DNA from: Mucilaginibacter jinjuensis
Lineage (GTDB): Bacteria > Bacteroidota > Bacteroidia > Sphingobacteriales > Sphingobacteriaceae
Length of the DNA: 64,000 bases
Direction: 5' to 3'
Assembly: GCF_028596025.1 (NCBI RefSeq)
Contig: NZ_CP117167.1
Coordinates: 248,001-312,000, forward strand
Under the pieces are notes generated by a model, which was given only the letters and a program-made list of their open reading frames with translations, was not told the origin of the DNA and did no database searches. Numbering within the stretch: the stretch's first letter is position 1; every line of letters starts with the position of its first letter. The position numbers and the translations under genes are program-made. Positions 59,895 to 64,000 of the stretch are shown here, one piece after another.

Positions 59895-60881
59895 TTACCG
59901 GCTTGCCGAGTATGCATTTACTAAAGCGCTGATATCTGCAATCTGTACGCTGTTCATGCCACCTACTTCATTATGAAATTTAGAGGTACCGCCAAATACG
60001 TAAAGTTTGTTATCAATAATAGCCACGCCTGCTGCACGTCGTGGTTCCATGTTCGATTTTAACTGGGTAAATTTTTGGGTATTTACATCAAAATAACCTA
60101 AAAAGCTTTCATCGTCATAATTACCCACTACAAATATGAGGTTACCGCTCGCTGCCACACAATTGGCCGACACACTCTGTGGAAACTTACCAACCTTGTG
60201 CCAGGTATTGGTTTTAATATCATAAGCATTTATGCTTTGCGATGCACGGTGTAAAAACTCATCATAACCACCAAAGGTATAAAGTACGCCATTAACTATT
60301 GTTCCGGCGGTTTGTAAATTCTCTGGCATATCAGCCAGTTTGGTGAATTTTAAGATGGTTGGGTCAAATTGGTAAAGTGATGCAATGGTCTGTTTGGCAT
60401 CTCTTGTACCTCCAAAAAGGTATACTTTATTATCCCAAATTGTTGCGCAGGCGTAGGTGGCAGCAATGGGGTTTGATACATTTAAAATTGTGCTTTCGCC
60501 AGTACGCATATCCAGTTTCTGCACCCCTTGAAATATGCGGTGGCCAGAAAATTCCCGCCCGCCAAATATATAAGTATTGCCATCACCTGTATAAACCGCC
60601 GCAGCTTGTGTTTTGTAACCGACGTTACGACTAAAGGTAACCCATTTATCAGTTTGCGGGTCATATTTAAGTGCGTTTGCACTATAGCCGCCACCAGCAG
60701 GTACATAGCCGTTAACGGCATAAATATACTGTCCGTCGGTAACTGTTGCAGGCCATACCAAACGGTAAGGCATATCGTGTAGGGTTTTAAATTCGAGTTT
60801 AGTTTGTGGGGTTGATTGTGCCGCAACCATGCCAGAGATAAGGCAGCACAGTGCGATTAAGGTGTGTTTTAAGGCTTTCAT
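59895..60881 (-). CDS. Secreted Kelch-repeat protein
   Basis: 328 residues with a signal peptide (about 1-21). Six Kelch blades recur every 45-50 residues, each with a Tyr-(Val/Ile/Leu)-(Phe)-Gly-Gly type turn (for example Val-Tyr-Leu-Phe-Gly-Gly-Thr and Leu-Tyr-Thr-Phe-Gly-Gly-Tyr), consistent with one closed propeller. Members include sialate mutarotase NanM, but NanM-specific residues cannot be judged here. Probably periplasmic. Confidence 0.88.
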   Translation of the reverse strand: MKALKHTLIALCCLISGMVAAQSTPQTKLEFKTLHDMPYRLVWPATVTDGQYIYAVNGYVPAGGGYSANALKYDPQTDKWVTFSRNVGYKTQAAAVYTGDGNTYIFGGREFSGHRIFQGVQKLDMRTGESTILNVSNPIAATYACATIWDNKVYLFGGTRDAKQTIASLYQFDPTILKFTKLADMPENLQTAGTIVNGVLYTFGGYDEFLHRASQSINAYDIKTNTWHKVGKFPQSVSANCVAASGNLIFVVGNYDDESFLGYFDVNTQKFTQLKSNMEPRRAAGVAIIDNKLYVFGGTSKFHNEVGGMNSVQIADISALVNAYSASR

Positions 60882-61050
60882 ATTCAGGTGGTTTAATAAT
60901 CTAATATACTAAACGGGCCTTGCTAAATAAAAGTTTTTTAGTTGGTAATATTTTGTTACCGCTAACCTTGTTTTAACGTTTGGATTACTGATCCCCTACG
61001 AAATTTACCCATTAGATAATTACCGTTTACCCATATCTTTTAATTTGTTG

Positions 61051-61165
61051 CAATTTATACCCCTTGTTAATGTTAGAAGTGATAGCACTGTCATTGCCTT
61101 CCCCTAAATTAGGGGAACACTAAGCGGCTGCAACTTGCAACAGCGTTAATAAGGGGTATAAATTG
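61051..61165. repeat. MITE-like element with 20-bp inverted ends
   Basis: Ends 61051-61070 and 61146-61165 are inverted copies identical at 19 of 20 positions (CAATTTATACCCCTT...). The 75-bp middle has an inner palindrome CCCCTAAATTAGGGG (61101-61115). No coding capacity. No second copy is in this window, so mobility is a guess. Confidence 0.65.
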
Positions 61166-61198
61166 AGTAGATGAAACTTGTGGTATACGGTAGTTACA

Positions 61199-61235
61199 AA
61201 TAAGGGGAAGCTTATTAACTAAGCCGCCCCTTATT
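61199..61235 (-). terminator. Hairpin after the YbjQ gene
   Basis: 9-bp arms AATAAGGGG/CCCCTTATT (61199-61207/61227-61235), 26 bp past the minus-strand stop; only a short T run. Confidence 0.55.
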
Positions 61236-61260
61236 ACTGTCAAAACACTTTTATCTTCGA

Positions 61261-61590
61261 TTATATTTTTTCTACCACTACAGCCGTGCCATAGGCCAAT
61301 ACTTCGGTAATGCCCTGCATAATTTCATTGGCATCGTAGCGCATATTGATAATGCCATTAGCGCCGATAGCCTGGGCATGTTGTATTAATAGCTGGTAAG
61401 CTTCTTCGCGGGTGTTTTCGCAAAGCTCAACGTAAATAGATAACCGGCCACCAAATAACGACTGAAAGCCACCCGCAATATTACCCAGTGCACTACGGCT
61501 ACGCACGGTTATGCCGCGAACAATGCCTAAATGTTTGGTGATTTTATAACCTTCTAAACTGGTGCTGGTTGTTATTAATGAATGATCCAT
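61261..61590 (-). CDS. YbjQ/UPF0145 family protein
   Basis: 109 residues from ATG 61590, the usual family length; an ATG at 61638 would add 16 polar residues. Hallmarks: Gly-Ile-Val-Arg-Gly-Ile-Thr-Val-Arg-Ser-Arg-Ser, the Glu-Leu-Cys-Glu-Asn-Thr-Arg-Glu-Glu-Ala helix and Ala-Asn-Gly-Ile-Ile-Asn-Met-Arg-Tyr-Asp. Cytosolic, pentameric in known structures, function unclear (once called heavy-metal-binding). Confidence 0.9.
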   Translation of the reverse strand: MDHSLITTSTSLEGYKITKHLGIVRGITVRSRSALGNIAGGFQSLFGGRLSIYVELCENTREEAYQLLIQHAQAIGANGIINMRYDANEIMQGITEVLAYGTAVVVEKI

Positions 61591-61699
61591 GATTGGGTTT
61601 TTATTATTGGATTGAAAATGAGGTAAATTGTTACTCATTAACGGTTGTACGTTAATGAATGTTTGTCCCGTTCAATTGCCAATTAAAGAATGATCCATA

Positions 61700-61734
61700 A
61701 AAAATGGTGAGTTAGCACTTACTAACTCACCATT
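61700..61734 (-). terminator. Intrinsic terminator of the GH20 gene
   Basis: Perfect 13-bp arms 61703-61715/61722-61734, 6-base loop, followed on the minus strand by six T; 13 bp beyond the stop at 61747. Confidence 0.93.
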
Positions 61735-61746
61735 CAAAACTCAAAA

Positions 61747-63648
61747 TTATTTCTTCCCGGCCCTTTTATTTAAATCGGTAACCGGTATGGTAATCATCCG
61801 GCCGATCGGCTCATTGCCACGGTAGGTAATTACCTTCAGTTGAAAAGCATCTTTAGGTATTACAACCGGCGCGGTATATTTCGGGTAATGGTTATCCGGG
61901 AATGAGTTATCGAACGTATAGTAAATGTCCAGGCCTTTAATTTCGGTGCTCATAAACACCTGCACTTTTTGGTCGGGTGTTTGGCTGGCAGTAAATATCG
62001 GGTCGTACATACTTGGGGCATATTTAATATCAGCCACCTTGTAACGATCGAATTGCGTTTCTACTCGGCCAACAAAATTATCCCAGTTCTTTCTTGACTT
62101 CGGAGTCCACAGATCTTCGGCAATAGCGAAACCACGAGGCCAGGTCATGTATTCGGCATGGCGCATGTTGTATACTTGCTCGGTCCATAAATTGGCCTGA
62201 CCGCCTTTAATATATTTATCCTCAATGCTATCGGGCACGGGTTCAAATTCGTAAGTTTTTGAGAGGCGCAGGGTTGCATAAATCTTTGGTTCAATGGCCA
62301 CGTCGCCCTGCATGTAATCGATGTAAGCAAAGTCTACCGGGCTCATTACCACATCATGGTGCATTTTAGCGGCTTCGATACCGCCTTTCATGCTACGCCA
62401 GCTCATTACGGCGGCATCTGGTGCAAGGCCGCCTTCTAAGATCTCATCCCAACCCATAAATTTCTTGCCTTTTGATTCCACAATTTTTTCCAGGCGTTTC
62501 TCAAAATAAGCCTGTACCTCTTCCTGGGTTTTCAGTCCCTCTTTTGCCATCAAAGCTTTAATGGCATCGCTTTGCTCCCAGTAGTTTTTAGGGCACTCAT
62601 CGCCACCCATGTGGATGTATGGGAAAGGAAATAAGGGCGCAACCTCGGTTAGTACCTTATCTAAGAAATCATAAACTTTTTCATTAGCTGGGCAAAGGGT
62701 GTTATCAACCAAAGCCTTTGGCGGTCTGGTGCTCCAATCCATAATAACCTCGCCGGCACGTGGGTGATAGTTCTCGGCGCCCGGTGTGCATGATAGTTCC
62801 GGGTATGCAGATATAGCTGCTAAGCTATGACCCGGTACATCAATCTCGGGCATAATATTTACAAAACGGTCCTGTGCGTATTTAACCAGTTCGCGGATAT
62901 CATCCTGGGTGTAAAAACCACCGTAGTTACGTGGTTCATCAGGCGTTGGGGCCGAAAAAGTACCGAAGTAACCTGTTTTGTTTACGCGGTAAGCACCAAT
63001 CTCAGTCAGCTTAGGTAAGCTTTTAATCTGGATGCGCCAGCCTTCATCATCAGTTAAGTGCAGGTGCAGCAGGTTAAATTTATAGCGCACCATCTGGTCT
63101 ATGTACTGTTTAACCTCATCCTTAGTGAAGAAGTGACGCGCTACATCGAACATCAGTCCCCTCCATCCGAAACGCGGATAATCGGTTATTCTGGCGCAGG
63201 GTAAGGTCCACGTTTTTTTAACAACAGTTGGGCTTTCTATTTCTTTAGGGAATAATTGCAACAGGGTTTGTACACCATAAAATAGACCGGCAGGCTCATT
63301 AGCTGTAATCAGGATATTTTTAGGCGATACGGTTAAGTGATAACCTTCTTTACCGATAACGCTTTCAGGTTTGCTGTTCAGCACAAACTTAATGGTATAT
63401 GCAGGTGAAGCTTTCTCTGAAATAGTTACAGCCGAAGCAGTGGTGAGCTTCTTTTTAAGATAGGTTGAAACCACCTCTACTCCCGGTTGATTAGCGCCGG
63501 AAATAATAACAGTTTTTGGCAAAGTAAAAGTGCCCGCTGTTTCGGTAAGTTCTACAGGTTCTGGAATAACAGCTATTTTTTTAGCAGCCTGACCAAATGA
63601 TGCGGCCGTAATGCTGCTAATAAAAGCAAGGGCTATCAGTTTTTTCAT
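61747..63648 (-). CDS. Secreted beta-N-acetylhexosaminidase, GH20
   Basis: 633 residues. Signal peptide (about 1-20), GH20b domain (about 25-150), catalytic barrel (about 155-500) with the Asp350-Glu351 pair in His-Met-Gly-Gly-Asp-Glu-Cys-Pro, and a C-terminal chitobiase-like domain (Ile-Tyr-Tyr-Thr-Phe-Asp). It removes terminal GlcNAc or GalNAc by substrate-assisted catalysis from chitin fragments, glycans or peptidoglycan. The GH3 gene lies upstream on the same strand with a terminator between them. Confidence 0.95.
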   Translation of the reverse strand: MKKLIALAFISSITAASFGQAAKKIAVIPEPVELTETAGTFTLPKTVIISGANQPGVEVVSTYLKKKLTTASAVTISEKASPAYTIKFVLNSKPESVIGKEGYHLTVSPKNILITANEPAGLFYGVQTLLQLFPKEIESPTVVKKTWTLPCARITDYPRFGWRGLMFDVARHFFTKDEVKQYIDQMVRYKFNLLHLHLTDDEGWRIQIKSLPKLTEIGAYRVNKTGYFGTFSAPTPDEPRNYGGFYTQDDIRELVKYAQDRFVNIMPEIDVPGHSLAAISAYPELSCTPGAENYHPRAGEVIMDWSTRPPKALVDNTLCPANEKVYDFLDKVLTEVAPLFPFPYIHMGGDECPKNYWEQSDAIKALMAKEGLKTQEEVQAYFEKRLEKIVESKGKKFMGWDEILEGGLAPDAAVMSWRSMKGGIEAAKMHHDVVMSPVDFAYIDYMQGDVAIEPKIYATLRLSKTYEFEPVPDSIEDKYIKGGQANLWTEQVYNMRHAEYMTWPRGFAIAEDLWTPKSRKNWDNFVGRVETQFDRYKVADIKYAPSMYDPIFTASQTPDQKVQVFMSTEIKGLDIYYTFDNSFPDNHYPKYTAPVVIPKDAFQLKVITYRGNEPIGRMITIPVTDLNKRAGKK

Positions 63649-63699
63649 AAAAGAATTAAATGTGAGAGATTTTAATTAATTGGTAGTATAGCAGTGCAA

Positions 63700-63722
63700 A
63701 TTATCATTATACCGATGATAAT
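63700..63722 (-). promoter_or_regulatory. Palindrome in the GH20 upstream region
   Basis: ATTATCAT-N7-ATGATAAT (63700-63707/63715-63722), about 52 bp before the GH20 start and after the GH3 terminator; a possible operator. Confidence 0.45.
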
Positions 63723-63726
63723 GCAA

Positions 63727-63759
63727 ATAAAAAGCGGCCAACTTTTTAGGGATGGCCGC
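63727..63759 (-). terminator. Terminator of the GH3 gene
   Basis: On the minus strand GCGGCCA (63759-63753), 12-base loop, TGGCCGC (63740-63734), then five T and T-rich sequence; 31 bp after the stop. Confidence 0.8.
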
Positions 63760-63790
63760 CGGGTATAGTTTAGTTAGTGTAATGTGCTGA

Positions 63791-64000
63791 TTATTTGGTG
63801 AGTTCTTTAATTTCTGAAGCCGGGGCTAAAGCCTTATGTACTTTCAATACATTGAGATCATTGGCCAGGCTGAACTTCTCAGACTTTTTAATATCCAGTG
63901 ATGATGCGCCTATTTTTACTTTATAGTCGCCTTTTTCGGCTACCCATGTTTCGGTTGCAGTATTGAACGAAGCCAATGAGCGTGCATCCAGTACAAAGCT
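63791..64000 (-). CDS. C-terminal end of a GH3 glycosidase (partial)
   Basis: Open from the right edge to a stop at 63791, 69 codons. The sequence Leu-Asp-Ala-Arg-Ser-Leu-Ala-Ser-Phe-Asn ... Trp-Val-Ala-Glu-Lys-Gly-Asp-Tyr-Lys-Val-Lys-Ile-Gly-Ala-Ser-Ser is the fibronectin-III-like C-terminal domain that closes BglX-type GH3 beta-glucosidases. The catalytic domains lie outside the window. An internal TTG at 63976 is not a real start, since the frame continues upstream. Confidence 0.82.
   Translation of the reverse strand, partial: SFVLDARSLASFNTATETWVAEKGDYKVKIGASSLDIKKSEKFSLANDLNVLKVHKALAPASEIKELTK

Larger units (their letters stand above)
60882..61260. other. 379-bp intergenic region with a MITE-like element
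   Basis: Between the divergent ends of the Kelch and YbjQ genes. Contents: the inverted-repeat element 61051-61165 and the hairpin 61199-61235 described separately. 60882-61050 is AT-rich with nothing seen beyond the Kelch promoter region. Confidence 0.5.

Noticed and set aside
63976..64000. Gene start for the last minus-strand frame
   Set aside because: The frame stays open to the window edge and the added residues fit the GH3 C-terminal domain, so it is the end of a larger gene.

Overview
The window looks like chromosomal DNA of a Bacteroidota member, most likely family Sphingobacteriaceae (Mucilaginibacter/Pedobacter-like). The evidence is a type IX secretion (CHU_C-type) sorting domain, Bacteroidota-only families (DUF3127, DUF2911), RprXY- and LytTR-type two-component systems, Bacteroidota promoters (TTTG, about 20 nt, TAnnTTTG) and few Shine-Dalgarno sites. 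No rRNA, tRNA or CRISPR was seen. Assignment rests on protein resemblance read by eye; no database search was possible.

Layout. 0-2.3 kb (-): alkylation-damage repair cluster (AraC-Ogt regulator/methyltransferase, a 2OG-Fe(II) oxygenase, AlkB running off the left edge). 2.9-7.9 kb (+): self-regulated TetR-TolC-adaptor-permease-ATPase efflux operon. 7.9-16.2 kb: pentapeptide-repeat protein, a 42-residue Lys-rich protein, a Tat-exported Gfo/Idh/MocA oxidoreductase, an ArsR-SRPBCC-VOC operon with a visible operator, a HAD phosphatase and a sulfatase. 16.2-23.4 kb: a tail-less mini-SSB, orphan NarL regulator, PhoU-like protein, SYLF protein, Gly-rich RRM protein, THUMP RNA methyltransferase and a DUF3127 protein with an SSB-like acidic tail. 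23.5-26.0 kb: RprXY-like system. 26.5-34.2 kb: M28 peptidase, TonB-C-like protein, PKD/T9SS adhesin-like protein, LytS/LytTR pair.

34.2-44.9 kb is the most unusual gene cluster: a stand-alone receiver, then from its own promoter PqqD-like protein, ATP-grasp ligase, DAP-decarboxylase-like PLP enzyme, a urea transporter fused to an M23-like domain, an outer-membrane barrel with TPRs, and a TPR protein, followed by ethanolamine permease and EutBC without microcompartment genes.

45.4-46.8 kb is a complete IS110-family element. Its ends can be set to the base (CT core on both sides), and the 217-nt leader before the recombinase folds by eye into two loops whose four guide segments match the target and donor flanks. 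This is a readable bridge RNA. The element sits in the stem of a hairpin inside a larger dispersed repeat.

47-64 kb: polyprenyl synthase, TerC, diadenylate cyclase CdaA, DUF2911, M1 peptidase plus amidohydrolase, small membrane proteins, bacilliredoxin, M23 peptidase, AhcY, CPBP protease, Kelch protein, YbjQ, GH20 hexosaminidase and the C-terminal end of a GH3 glycosidase. Intergenic spaces carry at least three families of dispersed palindromic repeats (about seven copies of the largest) and one MITE-like element.
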